From positions 1 to 64,000 of the forward strand of contig NZ_RJZE01000005.1 in assembly GCF_003986935.1 (NCBI RefSeq): DNA of 64,000 bases. The letters run 5' to 3'. Below the pieces are notes generated by a model. That model made no database searches. It was not told the DNA's origin and worked only from the letters and a program-made list of their open reading frames with translations. How positions within the stretch are numbered: the stretch's first letter is position 1; each line of letters opens with the position of its first letter. The translations under genes and the position numbers were made by a program. The stretch is from Paraburkholderia kururiensis JCM 10599 = LMG 19447 (lineage in GTDB: Bacteria > Pseudomonadota > Gammaproteobacteria > Burkholderiales > Burkholderiaceae). This document shows positions 25,137-34,946 of this stretch, piece after piece.

Positions 25137-26912
25137 TTATGCCTGCACCAGCGGAGCCGGGTTCTTCAGGTACTGCTCACGGATCGCCTTCGCGGAGTGG
25201 TACGCGAGCGCGGCCACGATGCCGGTCGGGTTGTAGCCCATGTTCTGCGGAAAGGCCGAGGCGCCCATCACGAATACGTTGGGCACGTCCCAGCTCTGCA
25301 GGTACTTGTTGACGACGCTCGTTGCAGGCGACGCCCCCATCACCGCACCGCCGGTCGTATGCGTCGACTGATACACGCGCGTGTCGTAGTGCTGGCCCTT
25401 CTTGCGAATGGCCCGGAAGTGCTTCTCCGGCCGCATGGCTTTCGCCACGTCCTCCATGCGCGTGCCGATGTAGTCGAGCATCGCGTATTCGTTGTCGTGC
25501 CAGTCGAACGTCATGCGCAAGAGCGGCAGACCGTGCGCATCGCGATAGGTCGGATCGAGGTCCAGGTACGCGTCGCGATACGGCATCACCGAACCGGAAA
25601 TGCCGATCGTCATGTAGCGCTGGTACGCGTCCGTGATGCCGGCCTTCCAGCCGCTGCCCCACGTGGGTGTGCCAGGCACGGTGGCCGCCTGCTTGATCGG
25701 TCTGCCCCCGGTGCGAATGTGGCGGATGCTCGCGCCGCCCACGAAGCCGAGCGGTCCGTGATCGAACTGGTCGCCGTTGAAGTCGTCCATGCCTACGCCG
25801 CCCGCGCCCGTGCCGATGAACGGATTGAGCTGCGTCCCCTTGGGCAGCAGCACATTGATGCCGCCGTTCATCTGGTACGCGTAGTTGCGTCCCACCACGC
25901 CTTCGCCCGTCTTCGGGTCGTACGGCTTGCCGATACCCGAGAGCAGCAGTAGCCGCACGTTATGCATCTGGAACGCGGCCACGATCACCATGTCGGCCGG
26001 TTGCTCCACTTCGCGGCCCTGCGCATCGATGTACGTCACGCCGGTTGCACGCTTTCTGTCCGGCGAAAGCAGCACTTTCGTGACGTACGATTTCGTGCGC
26101 AGCTCGAAATGGGGCTTCTTGAGCAGCACGGGCATGATCGTGGTCTGCGGCGAAGCCTTCGAGTACATGTAGCAACCGAAGTCTTCGCAGAAGCCGCAGA
26201 AGTTGCACGGCCCGAGGCGCACGCCGTACGGGTTCGTGTACGGCGTCGATGCATTCGCGGCGGGCGCCGGGTACGGATGAAAACCCGCTTCGCGCGCGGC
26301 CTTTTCGAACAGCGTCGCGCCGAGGCCGTTCGTGAGCGGCGGCGTGGGAAACTCGCCGGTGCGCCGGCCTTCGAGCGGATTGCCGCCCGCCTGGATTTCG
26401 CCATTCAGATTACCGGCCTTGCCCGAGGTGCCGAACACCTTCTCCGCGAAATCGAAGAACGGCTCCATCTCGTCGTAGGTCACGCCGAAGTCCTGCACCT
26501 GCATGCCCTCCGGAATGAACTTCTTGCCGTAGCGCTCTTCATAGCGCGTACGCAGCTGCAGTTCCTCGGGCAGCATCCGGTAATGCATGCCGTTCCAGTG
26601 AAATCCCGCGCCGCCCACGCCGTTGCCGAGCAGAAACGAGCCGTGCTGGCGGTACGGCACCGCGAGATCGTCCACGCCATGGCGAATGGTCACGGTCTCG
26701 CCCGATAGATCCTGGAAGAGCGCGCCGCGTACGGCGTACTTGAGTTCGTCGGCCACCCGCGGATAGTTCGCGTCGGTGGGCGTATCGCGCATCGCGCCGC
26801 GTTCGAGCGCGACAACGTTGAGCCCCGCATCGGTGAGTTCCTGTGCGAGGATCGCGCCGGTCCAGCCGAACCCCACGATGACGCAGTCCACCTTGTTCTT
26901 TTTGATTGCCAC
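25137..26912 (-). CDS. GMC oxidoreductase, large FAD subunit of gluconate-type dehydrogenase
   Basis: A 591-residue GMC flavoprotein. The FAD motif GFGWTGAILAQELTDAG is near residues 14-30. A Cys-rich segment CNFCGFCEDFGCYMYSKAS near 235-250 matches the electron-transfer (3Fe-4S type) cluster known in membrane-bound fructose/glucose dehydrogenases. The C-terminal active-site region carries the His in STHTTGGAVMG and GYNPTGIVAALAYH. It oxidises a polyol or aldonate and hands electrons to the cytochrome subunit. No own signal is seen; it is probably co-exported with the Tat-type gamma subunit. Candidates are gluconate, sorbitol or 2-ketogluconate; sequence alone does not decide. Confidence 0.88.
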   Translation of the reverse strand: MAIKKNKVDCVIVGFGWTGAILAQELTDAGLNVVALERGAMRDTPTDANYPRVADELKYAVRGALFQDLSGETVTIRHGVDDLAVPYRQHGSFLLGNGVGGAGFHWNGMHYRMLPEELQLRTRYEERYGKKFIPEGMQVQDFGVTYDEMEPFFDFAEKVFGTSGKAGNLNGEIQAGGNPLEGRRTGEFPTPPLTNGLGATLFEKAAREAGFHPYPAPAANASTPYTNPYGVRLGPCNFCGFCEDFGCYMYSKASPQTTIMPVLLKKPHFELRTKSYVTKVLLSPDRKRATGVTYIDAQGREVEQPADMVIVAAFQMHNVRLLLLSGIGKPYDPKTGEGVVGRNYAYQMNGGINVLLPKGTQLNPFIGTGAGGVGMDDFNGDQFDHGPLGFVGGASIRHIRTGGRPIKQAATVPGTPTWGSGWKAGITDAYQRYMTIGISGSVMPYRDAYLDLDPTYRDAHGLPLLRMTFDWHDNEYAMLDYIGTRMEDVAKAMRPEKHFRAIRKKGQHYDTRVYQSTHTTGGAVMGASPATSVVNKYLQSWDVPNVFVMGASAFPQNMGYNPTGIVAALAYHSAKAIREQYLKNPAPLVQA

Positions 26913-26915
26913 GTC

Positions 26916-27635
26916 TTACCCCCGCTTACCGTCGATCGACACCGGACCGTACGGATATTTCGCACCCGGCTGATCGATCCAGTCCATGAAGTCCGCGCGT
27001 GCGCCGGGAAACCCGACCATCTTCCAGCCGGCCATGTCCTTGTTGCCGCCGTAGATCGGATCGGAGAGGAAGCCTTCCTTCGTATTGCCAAGCAGGAACG
27101 AAAAGAAGGTGCGCGCCGGCACCGTCTCGAACGCGATCTTCGCGTGCTCGAGTTCGTGCAGCACCTGCTCCTGGGTCTTCGCATCGAGCTGCGCGAACGT
27201 CTTGCCGTACTGCTTCTTGCAGTGCTTCTCGCAGGCTTCGATGCCGTGGCGGTAGATGTCGCGCGGCGCGAAATTGATCTGGTAGCCCATCTCGGGCGCT
27301 ACGTCGGGATGGAACGGCCCCTGCATGTACCAGAGCTTGCCGTGGCCGTACGGCGTCTCCATCTGCCGGTCGATGTATTCGGGCACGCCGGCCTTGAGGG
27401 CACCGGGACCGTGTTCGTCCTCGGGAATCAGCCGGTCCACTGCGGCGTGCAGGAAGATCCATTCCGCGTCGGTGAAATAGGCAGGTCGATACGCTGTTCC
27501 CTCGGTAGCGGAGGAAGAAGCGGCGTTGCTACAGGCGCTTTGCGTAAGCGTGGCGCCCGACGCGACAGTGGCGGCGGGCACGATGGCCAGCACCTGTCGC
27601 AGGAAGCGACGGCGCGGTTCCGGTTTATTTGACAT
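26916..27635 (-). CDS. Gluconate 2-dehydrogenase subunit 3-like (gamma) protein with Tat signal
   Basis: A 239-residue protein of the gluconate dehydrogenase subunit 3 family. The N-terminus has a twin-arginine signal (RRRFLRQVLAIVPAATV). The body contains AEWIFLHAAVDRLIPEDEHGPGALKAG near residues 55-80 in family pattern, and TRTFFSFLLGNTKEGFLSDPIYGGN-like segments typical of this subunit. It works as a chaperone/export partner of the flavin subunit, carrying it through the Tat system. First gene of the three-gene operon; the large subunit starts three bases after its stop. Confidence 0.88.
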   Translation of the reverse strand: MSNKPEPRRRFLRQVLAIVPAATVASGATLTQSACSNAASSSATEGTAYRPAYFTDAEWIFLHAAVDRLIPEDEHGPGALKAGVPEYIDRQMETPYGHGKLWYMQGPFHPDVAPEMGYQINFAPRDIYRHGIEACEKHCKKQYGKTFAQLDAKTQEQVLHELEHAKIAFETVPARTFFSFLLGNTKEGFLSDPIYGGNKDMAGWKMVGFPGARADFMDWIDQPGAKYPYGPVSIDGKRG

Positions 27636-27815
27636 CGGTCTTCTCGTGGGTTGTTGTGAAGTGCCCCGGACTGCGTATCAGCCTGTGCATCGACAGGCTG
27701 ACGCAAGGAGAGCGAAGCATCGCAAGATGGCCGGCAACGGGCGCGCGCGTTGCACCGGCCCTGCCTCATTGATGCAGGTCGCCGGTCGCGCACACGCCGC
27801 GTTCAAACCATCCTC

Positions 27816-27836
27816 GGGCGGCCTTCAAGGCCGCCC
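27816..27836 (-). terminator. GC hairpin downstream of the chemoreceptor gene
   Basis: GGGCGGCC and GGCCGCCC pair around a 5-nt loop, 52 bases beyond the chemoreceptor stop. No T run follows on either strand, so it is only a weak terminator candidate. Confidence 0.35.
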
Positions 27837-27887
27837 ATGCACCAGAACGTCGGCGGCATCGTGCGGCAAGGCAAGACATGCCGCCCT

Positions 27888-29441
27888 TCAGGCAACGTGC
27901 TCGCCGAGTGTGAACTGTGCCGCCGCATCCGCGAGCGTGCGCGCCTGGTCTTCGAGCGAGCGTGCGGCGGCCGCCGCCTCTTCCACGAGCGCGGCGTTCT
28001 GTTGCGTCGCGTGGTCCATGTCGTTCACCGCGACGCTCACCTGGCTCAGCCCGTGGCTTTGCTCCTGGGTCGCCGCCGAGATTTCGCTCATGATCGCGTT
28101 CGCGCGCGAGACAGCGTCGATCAGGTCGCTCATCGTGTCGCCGGCCTCGTTCACGAGCTTCGCGCCTTCGTCGATGCGCGAAGTGGAGTTGGCGATCAGG
28201 TCGCGAATTTCCTTCGCCGCCGAAGACGAGCGCTGCGCGAGCGAGCGGACCTCGCTCGCCACCACCGCGAAACCGCGCCCCTGCTCGCCTGCGCGCGCCG
28301 CTTCCACTGCCGCGTTGAGCGCGAGAATATTGGTCTGGAAGGCAATGCCCTCGATGATCGATGTGATCTCGGCAACGGCTGTCGAGCTCTGGCTGATCGC
28401 GCCCATCGTGTTCACGACGCGCGCCACGACGTCATGGCCGCGCCGTGCGATATCCGATGCGGAAGACGACAGCTCGCTCGCCCGCCGCACGTTGTCGGCG
28501 TTCTGCTGCACGGTGCTCGACAACTGCTCGGTGCTCGATGCGGTTTCCTGCAGCGCCGCGGCCTGAGATTCGGTGCGTGCCGACAGATCGGCGTTGCCGG
28601 CCGAGATCTGGCGCGTCGCCGTCGCGATGGCGTTACTGCCTTCGCTCAGCGTGCGAACAGTGCGCCTCAAGCTCGACTGCATTTCGGCCAGCCCTTCGAG
28701 CATGCGCCCCATCTCGTCGTGCGAACGCGCTTCGATCCGGCGGCCCAGGTTGCCTTGTGCGATCTCGCCGAAGTGCGCCACGGCATCGTTGACCGGCACG
28801 AGGATTGCCTTGCGCAGGAAGTACCAGCCGCCGACCGCGGCCGCGAGGCCTGCGACGATCGCCGCAATGCTGCCCGCAAGGAACAGCTGGTATTGACGCT
28901 CCGTTGCTTCGTACTCTTCCTTCGACTGGTTGAACTGGTAGCGCTTCAATGCGTTCGCGGCTTCCTGCATGCTCGTGTAGATCTTGCCCACGCTGAACAT
29001 CAGCTTGAGGATCTGGTCGCGGTCGCCGCTCTTCGTCGCTTCGCGAAAACGCGCGAGTTCGGCTTCGGTCTGTTCGTACTGGCTGGTCACGCCTGCGGCA
29101 AGCCGGTCTTCTTCAGCGTCGCGCGGCAGCGAAAGATACTGGTTCCACGCCGCGGCCGCTGCGGCTTTGACCTCGTCATCCTTCTTGTACATGTTCAGCG
29201 CATCTTCGGAGCCGGGATTGATCGCCGCACGGTCGAGCGACGTGCGTTGCCGGCCCACCATGATGGTCATCTCGCCAACTGCAATGGACTTGGGCAACTG
29301 CTCGGAATAGGTGCGCCGGTTCGCGTTGTTACTCGTGACCATGCCGGCAATGCCGAGGGCGCCAATAATGACCAGCAGGACGCCTAAGAAGGACATGGCC
29401 GCAACCAGGCGGCCATTGATAGAGATGTGGGTTCGAAGCAT
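27888..29441 (-). CDS. Methyl-accepting chemotaxis protein
   Basis: A chemoreceptor of about 517 residues. TM1 is at residues 9-31 and TM2 near 190-212, enclosing a periplasmic four-helix-bundle sensor of about 155 residues. A HAMP domain follows, then a long signalling helical hairpin with the conserved tip [30 protein letters not shown]. No C-terminal CheR/CheB-tethering pentapeptide (NWETF-like) is visible. It senses a small ligand and signals through CheA/CheW. The ATG at 29441 opens directly with the first membrane segment. It is downstream of the AlgE-like porin gene but 326 bases away. Confidence 0.9.
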   Translation of the reverse strand: MLRTHISINGRLVAAMSFLGVLLVIIGALGIAGMVTSNNANRRTYSEQLPKSIAVGEMTIMVGRQRTSLDRAAINPGSEDALNMYKKDDEVKAAAAAAWNQYLSLPRDAEEDRLAAGVTSQYEQTEAELARFREATKSGDRDQILKLMFSVGKIYTSMQEAANALKRYQFNQSKEEYEATERQYQLFLAGSIAAIVAGLAAAVGGWYFLRKAILVPVNDAVAHFGEIAQGNLGRRIEARSHDEMGRMLEGLAEMQSSLRRTVRTLSEGSNAIATATRQISAGNADLSARTESQAAALQETASSTEQLSSTVQQNADNVRRASELSSSASDIARRGHDVVARVVNTMGAISQSSTAVAEITSIIEGIAFQTNILALNAAVEAARAGEQGRGFAVVASEVRSLAQRSSSAAKEIRDLIANSTSRIDEGAKLVNEAGDTMSDLIDAVSRANAIMSEISAATQEQSHGLSQVSVAVNDMDHATQQNAALVEEAAAAARSLEDQARTLADAAAQFTLGEHVA

Positions 29442-29767
29442 CGTGACGGAGACCTTTATTACGTTCTGTAAGAGTTCCGTGCATCGACGCGACACGGCCC
29501 CACCTGGTTATCGGCCGCTTCCCCGACGTCTTTACAGTGATTGCTTAAACCAGCGCGGAAGGCACGCGGGCAAACGCTCCGCTCGCGATCGCGAGGTTGT
29601 CGGCAGGCGTGAATGAGGGGCGGGCAGTCCAACACATCGGACACCGAATGCCCCTTGCTTCATGAGCGCCTGGCTTGATTGATCGACATGAAAGACGCGC
29701 TGTCGCGGGCGGCAGATCGAAGACGATCCATGCGGCTCCATCTCTTCGCCGCAGGCACCCGCGAGTC
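29442..29767. other. Intergenic region between the porin stop and the chemoreceptor start
   Basis: I see no gene here. Both flanking genes are on the minus strand, so the gap should contain the chemoreceptor promoter and the 3' end of the porin transcript. No clear hairpin or operator was recognised. Confidence 0.35.
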
Positions 29768-31279
29768 CTACCACCCGTATTTGAGTTCGACGCCCGCGTA
29801 GTCGGCGTTGTGCCCGCCTGCCTCGCGTATTGTGTTGCCCACCTGGAAATGCACGGCTTCAATGGAGCCGATCAGGTTGGCCGCCATCGTCCAGTCCGCG
29901 CGCAGCTGCACGTACATCCCCGTCCACAGGCTGCCTTTACCCGCGGTGCCGGGCACCACCTGACTGCCTTGCTGGTACACGGCATCGCCCGTCGTCGCGC
30001 GCCATTGGAAACCGAGCGCACCCAGCAGCGCGAGGTTCGCTGTCGGCTTCACCGTAATGGAGGGCTTCACGTGGATCAGGTTCGAGTAACCGGTGTAGCT
30101 CGCAAGCGTGAAGTAATAGCCGTTCGGAAACAGCGGATTGAACGTCTCCACGCGGCCATCGTGCGGGTGCCGGTCACCCGACGCTGCATCGATCTGCAGG
30201 CCGATACGAGGCGACCACGGCAGGTCGAGCTTGTACCCGGCGATCGAGCCGATCGCCCACGCGCCGATCGTGCTGTTGCCCACCGTCCCCGTCTGCAGCA
30301 TGCCTTCCACGTCCCAGTCGAAGCGGCCGTGCGTGCCCGTGTACCGCAGATCCCAGACGTCGCGACGCTCCGCGCCGACTGCATCCAGAAACCGGGCGTT
30401 GCTGCGGTTGTAGCGCGACCAGTAGCCGGAAAGGTCGCCCGGTCCTACGGACTGGCGCTCGAAACGCACGCCGCTGAACGTGAGGTCGCGGTTCGATACG
30501 TCGTCGAACGCGGTGGCGTCGCGGTATTGAACCGGTTGCGTCGCGTAGGCAATGAATCGCCACTTCTGGTATTCGTAGTCGGCCCACACGGCGTCGAACG
30601 CCTGCCGCACGTTCGGGCCGTCTCGCACGGAAATGAAACGCTGCAAGTCGAACGCCATCTCCTGCCGGCCCACACGAAACTTGAAGATGCCGCCGCCCAG
30701 CGCGCCGGTGTAGGTGGCGAACGCCTGCTCGAGATCGAGCGGGTTCTTGTCTACCGGCGTGACGGCGTCCTTGGCCCATGCGCGCGCGTCCTCCAGTTGC
30801 GCGAAGAACTGCCAGTGCTCGCCGACGCGTGCGTCGGCATGCACTTCCACGCGCTGAATCAGATACGTGTCCGACTGCGCCTTGCCGATGCCGAAGAGCC
30901 GTGCGTTGTTGGTTTCCATGCGCTCGCGCAGATTGACGCCGAGCGAGAGCCAGGAAGACGGTATGCCCGGCAACGGCATGTACTTGAGCGCATCGAGCGG
31001 CGCGCGCGGCACACAGGGATTCGCGAGCACCGACCAGTCTTCCTGCCAGCGATTGAACATGACAACCGGACGTTTGGCGCTGCATGCCGCAACCGGAGCA
31101 GCGGCGCTTCCCGCAGCGGCAGCAGCGGCGGCCGTTGCGTTAGCGGGCACCGCGACGGAATCGGCGAGCGCCGCGTCCGCGCCCGTCAGCAACAAGCCGC
31201 CGACGAACGCCGGAAACACCCTGCGCTTGTGCACGAGCCCAGCAAGGAATGCGGCAAAAAGCGCGTCGGCGGACTTCAT
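29768..31279 (-). CDS. AlgE-like outer-membrane porin (alginate-export family)
   Basis: A 503-residue predicted outer-membrane barrel. After a signal region and an Ala-rich stretch come many alternating amphipathic strands. The family pattern GVNLRERMETNNARLFG, then DTYLIQRVEVHADARVGEHWQFFAQLEDAR, and FRVGRQEMAFDLQRFISVRDGPNVRQAFD is that of Alginate_exp-domain proteins. The last residue is an aromatic Trp, as expected for barrel assembly. Probable role is uptake or export of an organic acid or sugar. The ATG overlaps the stop of the upstream VOC gene by four bases, so the two are coupled. Confidence 0.85.
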   Translation of the reverse strand: MKSADALFAAFLAGLVHKRRVFPAFVGGLLLTGADAALADSVAVPANATAAAAAAAGSAAAPVAACSAKRPVVMFNRWQEDWSVLANPCVPRAPLDALKYMPLPGIPSSWLSLGVNLRERMETNNARLFGIGKAQSDTYLIQRVEVHADARVGEHWQFFAQLEDARAWAKDAVTPVDKNPLDLEQAFATYTGALGGGIFKFRVGRQEMAFDLQRFISVRDGPNVRQAFDAVWADYEYQKWRFIAYATQPVQYRDATAFDDVSNRDLTFSGVRFERQSVGPGDLSGYWSRYNRSNARFLDAVGAERRDVWDLRYTGTHGRFDWDVEGMLQTGTVGNSTIGAWAIGSIAGYKLDLPWSPRIGLQIDAASGDRHPHDGRVETFNPLFPNGYYFTLASYTGYSNLIHVKPSITVKPTANLALLGALGFQWRATTGDAVYQQGSQVVPGTAGKGSLWTGMYVQLRADWTMAANLIGSIEAVHFQVGNTIREAGGHNADYAGVELKYGW

Positions 31280-32190
31280 TTCGCTGCGTCGGCGTGGATT
31301 TCGGCGATGTAGCCGCCCGGGAACTGGACGATCGCGGCATGGCGCCCGTCTGCCGTGAACGGCGGCACGAGCACCGTCACGCCCGCGGCTTTGGCCTTCT
31401 CCAGCGTGGCGTCGAGATTGGCCACTTCATAGCCGGTCGTTTCGCGGCCGAACGGGTACGGCAGATGGCCGTCGGTCGCGAGCACGGTCATCTTGCCGAA
31501 GCCCGACTCGATACGAACGCGGCGATACGTGTCGTCAGGCCGGCCGATCTCGATACCGGGCGCCTTCGCCTCGTCGGACACCACCTTGCCGTGCGAGAAC
31601 TTCACGAAATCGTGCACGAGCTTGTTGAGGCTTTGCGGCGAAACGTAGACCCGATTCTCGGGAACCGTCTGCAGCGCGTCGTAGTGCGGAACCCGGTTAT
31701 GCCAGTACAGCTGCATGTTGAGGCCGCCCGGCCAGGTCACGATGACATCGCGACCAATCGGATCGGGAAAAGTATCGACGATCACGTCCGCGCCGAGCGC
31801 GCGTGCCGACTTGACCGCCGCATCCATGTCGGTCACGAGATAGCCGGTGCGCTCCGCGCCGAACGGATACGGAATCGGCGTCTTGAAGCCAAACACGGAG
31901 ATCGTGCCCGAGGGCGTGAAGACGAGTTGCGACATGGTCTGGCTGGGCGTGGGCGTGACCTGGAATACGCCCTGCTTCGACTTGCTGCCGCCGAAGGTCG
32001 CGACGAAGCTGTCCGTGAAGCGGTCGAAGTCTTCGGGCGCGACGTAGACATGCGTGGTGTCGTACTGCGGACCGACGGCAACGGCCGGCGGCGTGGCTGG
32101 CATCACGGGCGGTTTCGCAAACGACACGGGCGCGGCGACGAGCCCGCCCGCGATCATCAGCGCAACCAGTGCGCAGCGAATGGCTTTCAT
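31276..32190 (-). CDS. Exported two-domain VOC-family (glyoxalase-like) protein
   Basis: A 304-residue protein with a cleavable signal (hydrophobic up to about residue 25, site after SFA), then two VOC beta-alpha-beta-beta-beta repeats: about 48-165 and 170-304. Both repeats share the pattern LPYPFG/IPYPFG, T-GY-V-N/D-LDA, and W/FPGG near their ends. VOC proteins bind a metal and act as lyases, dioxygenases or binding proteins; export is unusual. It is translationally coupled to the AlgE-like porin. Metal-ligand residues cannot be fixed by eye. Confidence 0.8.
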   Translation of the reverse strand: MKAIRCALVALMIAGGLVAAPVSFAKPPVMPATPPAVAVGPQYDTTHVYVAPEDFDRFTDSFVATFGGSKSKQGVFQVTPTPSQTMSQLVFTPSGTISVFGFKTPIPYPFGAERTGYLVTDMDAAVKSARALGADVIVDTFPDPIGRDVIVTWPGGLNMQLYWHNRVPHYDALQTVPENRVYVSPQSLNKLVHDFVKFSHGKVVSDEAKAPGIEIGRPDDTYRRVRIESGFGKMTVLATDGHLPYPFGRETTGYEVANLDATLEKAKAAGVTVLVPPFTADGRHAAIVQFPGGYIAEIHADAAK

Positions 32191-32284
32191 AACGGAGTTT
32201 CCTTCGTTGAGTACAGGCGCGAAGCCAATGGGACGCGTTCGCGCCGAACGCGTCCTGTCGGCTTCGGGAACAGCGGGGTCGCGA

Positions 32285-32971
32285 TTACTTCGCGGGCACG
32301 GCGGCCAGTATTTCGTGCGGCACCGACGTGCGCTGCGCGGCCTTGTGGACCATCGTGTACGCGTAATCGACGCCCATGCCGTACGCGCCCGAGTGTTCCT
32401 TCGCGATGGCCATGACGGCGTCGTAGGTCTCGCGGCGCGCCCAGTCGCGCTGCCACTCGAGCATCACCTGCTGCCAGGTGACGGGCACGACGCCGGCCTG
32501 GACCATGCGCTGCATCGCGAAGTCGTGCGCGTCTTTGGAGGTACCGCCCGACGCGTCGGCCACCATGTAGATTTCGTAGTTGCCTTCGAGCATGGCGCAA
32601 AGCGCGAACGTGGTGTTGCACACCTCCGTCCACAGGCCGGCCACGACGACTTTCTTGCGGCCGTTCGCGGCCAGCGCGTCGCGCACTTTCTGGTCGTCCC
32701 ACGAATTCATCGAGGTGCGCTCGAGCACCTTGTGATCGGGAAACACGTCGAGCAGCTCGGGGTAGGTGTAGCCCGAAAAGCTTTGCGACTCGACCGTCGT
32801 GATGGTGGTGGGAATGTTGAATACCTTGGCCGCTTTGGCGAGACCGACCACATTGTTCTTCAGCACCTGGCGGTCGATGGACTGCACGCCGAAAGCCATT
32901 TGCGGCTGCTGATCGATAATGATCAGCTGGCTGTTGTGGGGAGTCAGGACTTCAAGATTGGGATTGCTCAT
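32285..32971 (-). CDS. Isochorismatase-fold cysteine hydrolase (YcaC-like)
   Basis: A 228-residue hydrolase. The catalytic Asp lies in LIIIDQQPQMAF (about residue 20), and the nucleophile Cys in GLWTEVCNTTFAL (about 118). VVVAGLWTEVC and the cis-peptide region are as in the YcaC subgroup. Substrates of this branch are mostly unknown amides or isochorismate-like compounds. It is 94 bases upstream of the VOC-porin pair on the same strand, so it may be their first gene. It is divergent from the Na+/H+ antiporter. Confidence 0.85.
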   Translation of the reverse strand: MSNPNLEVLTPHNSQLIIIDQQPQMAFGVQSIDRQVLKNNVVGLAKAAKVFNIPTTITTVESQSFSGYTYPELLDVFPDHKVLERTSMNSWDDQKVRDALAANGRKKVVVAGLWTEVCNTTFALCAMLEGNYEIYMVADASGGTSKDAHDFAMQRMVQAGVVPVTWQQVMLEWQRDWARRETYDAVMAIAKEHSGAYGMGVDYAYTMVHKAAQRTSVPHEILAAVPAK

Positions 32972-33122
32972 GGCAGAAATATCCTGTGAACGGGTGAAAG
33001 GAAGCCCCCGCGCCGAATGAACGAACGGACGGGCGGAGCCTCATGTGTGATGCGCCGGGAGAGTGGCCGTACAGCCGCACTTATTGGACACGCAAAATCG
33101 CGGGCCCGACAGATAAAAAAAG

Positions 33123-33162
33123 TTAATTAATCTGATTCAGGAAATCCGCTCTTAATTAATCT
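33123..33162. repeat. Direct repeat TTAATTAATCT in an AT-rich promoter region
   Basis: Two 11-bp copies (33123-33133 and 33152-33162), start points 29 bases apart, lie in the divergent region between the hydrolase and the antiporter. The surrounding 60 bases are AT-rich, unlike the window. Likely a promoter/UP region or a regulator site. Confidence 0.55.
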
Positions 33163-33233
33163 TAATGGGACCTCTCAGGTTCTTGAAACGCGATACCCTT
33201 TCGGGCACCCTCGCACCATCCGGCAATCTGCGC

Positions 33234-34817
33234 ATGACCAACGTCGAGCTGTTCCATTACCTGCTGCTGTTGATCGCCGGCGCAAGTGCGCTCACCTGGC
33301 TGGCCGACCGGATCTCGATTCCGCCTGCGGTCGTGCTGTTGCTGGGCGGCTGTGTCATCGCCGTGGCCGGCAAGGGCGTGACCGGCATGGACCCGGACCT
33401 CCTGCTCGTGGCCGTGTTGCCGCCGCTGCTGATGTCGAGTTCGTTCTATACGGCGTGGAAGGAATTCCGCGCAGAACTCGGCACGATCGTCTCGCTCGTG
33501 CTGGGTGCCGTAGCGTTCACCACGGTCGCGGTCGCCTTCGCCGTGCATGCGTTCAATCCCGGCTTGCCCTGGGCCGCGTGCTTCACGCTCGGCGCAATCG
33601 TCTCGCCGCCGGACGCCGTCGCCGCGAAAGCGATCCTGCAGCGCTATGCGCTGCCGCCAAGGCTCGTGGCCGTCCTCGAAGGCGAAAGCCTCGTCAACGA
33701 CGCGTCTGGTCTGCTGCTCTACCAGATGGCGGTTTCAGCGGCGCTCGCCGCTACTACGATTACGGTCGCGAGCGGCACAGGCCTCTTCTTCAAGCTCATC
33801 CTGCTCGGCATCGCCGTGGGCCTCGTGTGCGGCCAGGCGATGTGCGCGGTGCTGACGCGCCTCGTCGATTCGAAGCTCGGCATCGTCCTGACCTTCACGA
33901 TGGCGTGGGCGAGTTACGGCGTCGCCGAAGCGATCGGCGGCTCGGGGGTGCTCTCGGTCGTCACCTGCGGACTCGTGCTCGGCATACGCCAGCACCGCGT
34001 GTTCAGCGCCGACATGCGGATCAAGGCCAAAGCCACGTGGGAAGCCATCGTGTTTGTGCTCGACGCGCTCGTGTTTGTGCTGATCGGGCTCGCGCTGCAC
34101 GGCATTCTCGCCAGCGTGAACCAGGAAGGCGCGGTGGTCATGGCGGGCTTGCGCGTCGCATTGCCGGCCACCGCGGCGGCTGTCGTCGCGCGACTCGTGT
34201 GGGTGTTCGCCGCGATCTGGCTGCCGGGCCGTCTACGCGCAAGGCACACGGGAGGCCGCGCCTGGTCGCTCGGCGAAGCCGCCGTGATGGGATGGGCCGG
34301 CATGCGCGGCGTGGTCAGTCTGGCCGCGGCGCTGGCGCTGCCCGATCACTTCGCAGGCCGCGACGTGATCATTTTCAGCACGTTTGTGCTGATCATCACC
34401 ACGCTCGTCGTGCAGGGCGGCAGCCTCGCGCCGTTGATCCGGTTGCTGAAGCTGCGAGCGCCCGCGCGCCACACGATGTCCGAGCACGAGACGCGTGCGC
34501 GCACGTTCGGCGCCTCGCTCGCGGCGCTTGCGGACATCGGCAAGCGCGAGGACGGTATCGAGCCGGCCATGCTCGCGCGGCTGCAAGCGGAATACCGCGT
34601 GCGCGTCACCTCGAACGAGAATGCGCACACCGCAGGCGAAGAGCGGATCGAACATCGGGCGCGCTTGCTGCGCGTCGAACTCGAGCTTGTCGGCGTCTCG
34701 CGCGACACGTTGCTCACCCTGCATCGCGCCGGCAAAGTCGACGACGCGGTGCTCCACCGCATCGAGTCCGAACTCGACCTGGAAGAGCTGCGGCTACTGC
34801 GTCTGCTCGAACCGTGA
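33234..34817 (+). CDS. Na+/H+ antiporter (CPA1 type)
   Basis: A protein of about 527 residues with 12-13 membrane helices, then a soluble tail of about 110 residues rich in Arg/Glu. CPA1 hallmarks are LGAIVSPPDAVAAKAIL and LEGESLVNDASGLLLYQMA near residues 120-170, holding the ion-binding Asp and Glu/Asn-Asp pair, and VMGWAGMRGVVSLAAALALP near 375. It exchanges external protons for Na+ or K+ at the inner membrane. I prefer the ATG at 33234, where homologues begin with the first helix; an ATG at 33165 is also open. Neither has a good ribosome site. Confidence 0.88.
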   Translation: MTNVELFHYLLLLIAGASALTWLADRISIPPAVVLLLGGCVIAVAGKGVTGMDPDLLLVAVLPPLLMSSSFYTAWKEFRAELGTIVSLVLGAVAFTTVAVAFAVHAFNPGLPWAACFTLGAIVSPPDAVAAKAILQRYALPPRLVAVLEGESLVNDASGLLLYQMAVSAALAATTITVASGTGLFFKLILLGIAVGLVCGQAMCAVLTRLVDSKLGIVLTFTMAWASYGVAEAIGGSGVLSVVTCGLVLGIRQHRVFSADMRIKAKATWEAIVFVLDALVFVLIGLALHGILASVNQEGAVVMAGLRVALPATAAAVVARLVWVFAAIWLPGRLRARHTGGRAWSLGEAAVMGWAGMRGVVSLAAALALPDHFAGRDVIIFSTFVLIITTLVVQGGSLAPLIRLLKLRAPARHTMSEHETRARTFGASLAALADIGKREDGIEPAMLARLQAEYRVRVTSNENAHTAGEERIEHRARLLRVELELVGVSRDTLLTLHRAGKVDDAVLHRIESELDLEELRLLRLLEP

Positions 34818-34946
34818 CGGTTTAACAGGCCATCCACCGGCGTTCAGGCACGTCTTTGCATGGCCCTACCCCGCGTTTGCATGGCGCAGGCGGGTGGGAG
34901 CTCTCGTCACACGTCCCCGGAAAAGTCGCCGCGTGGCCAGAGCGCG

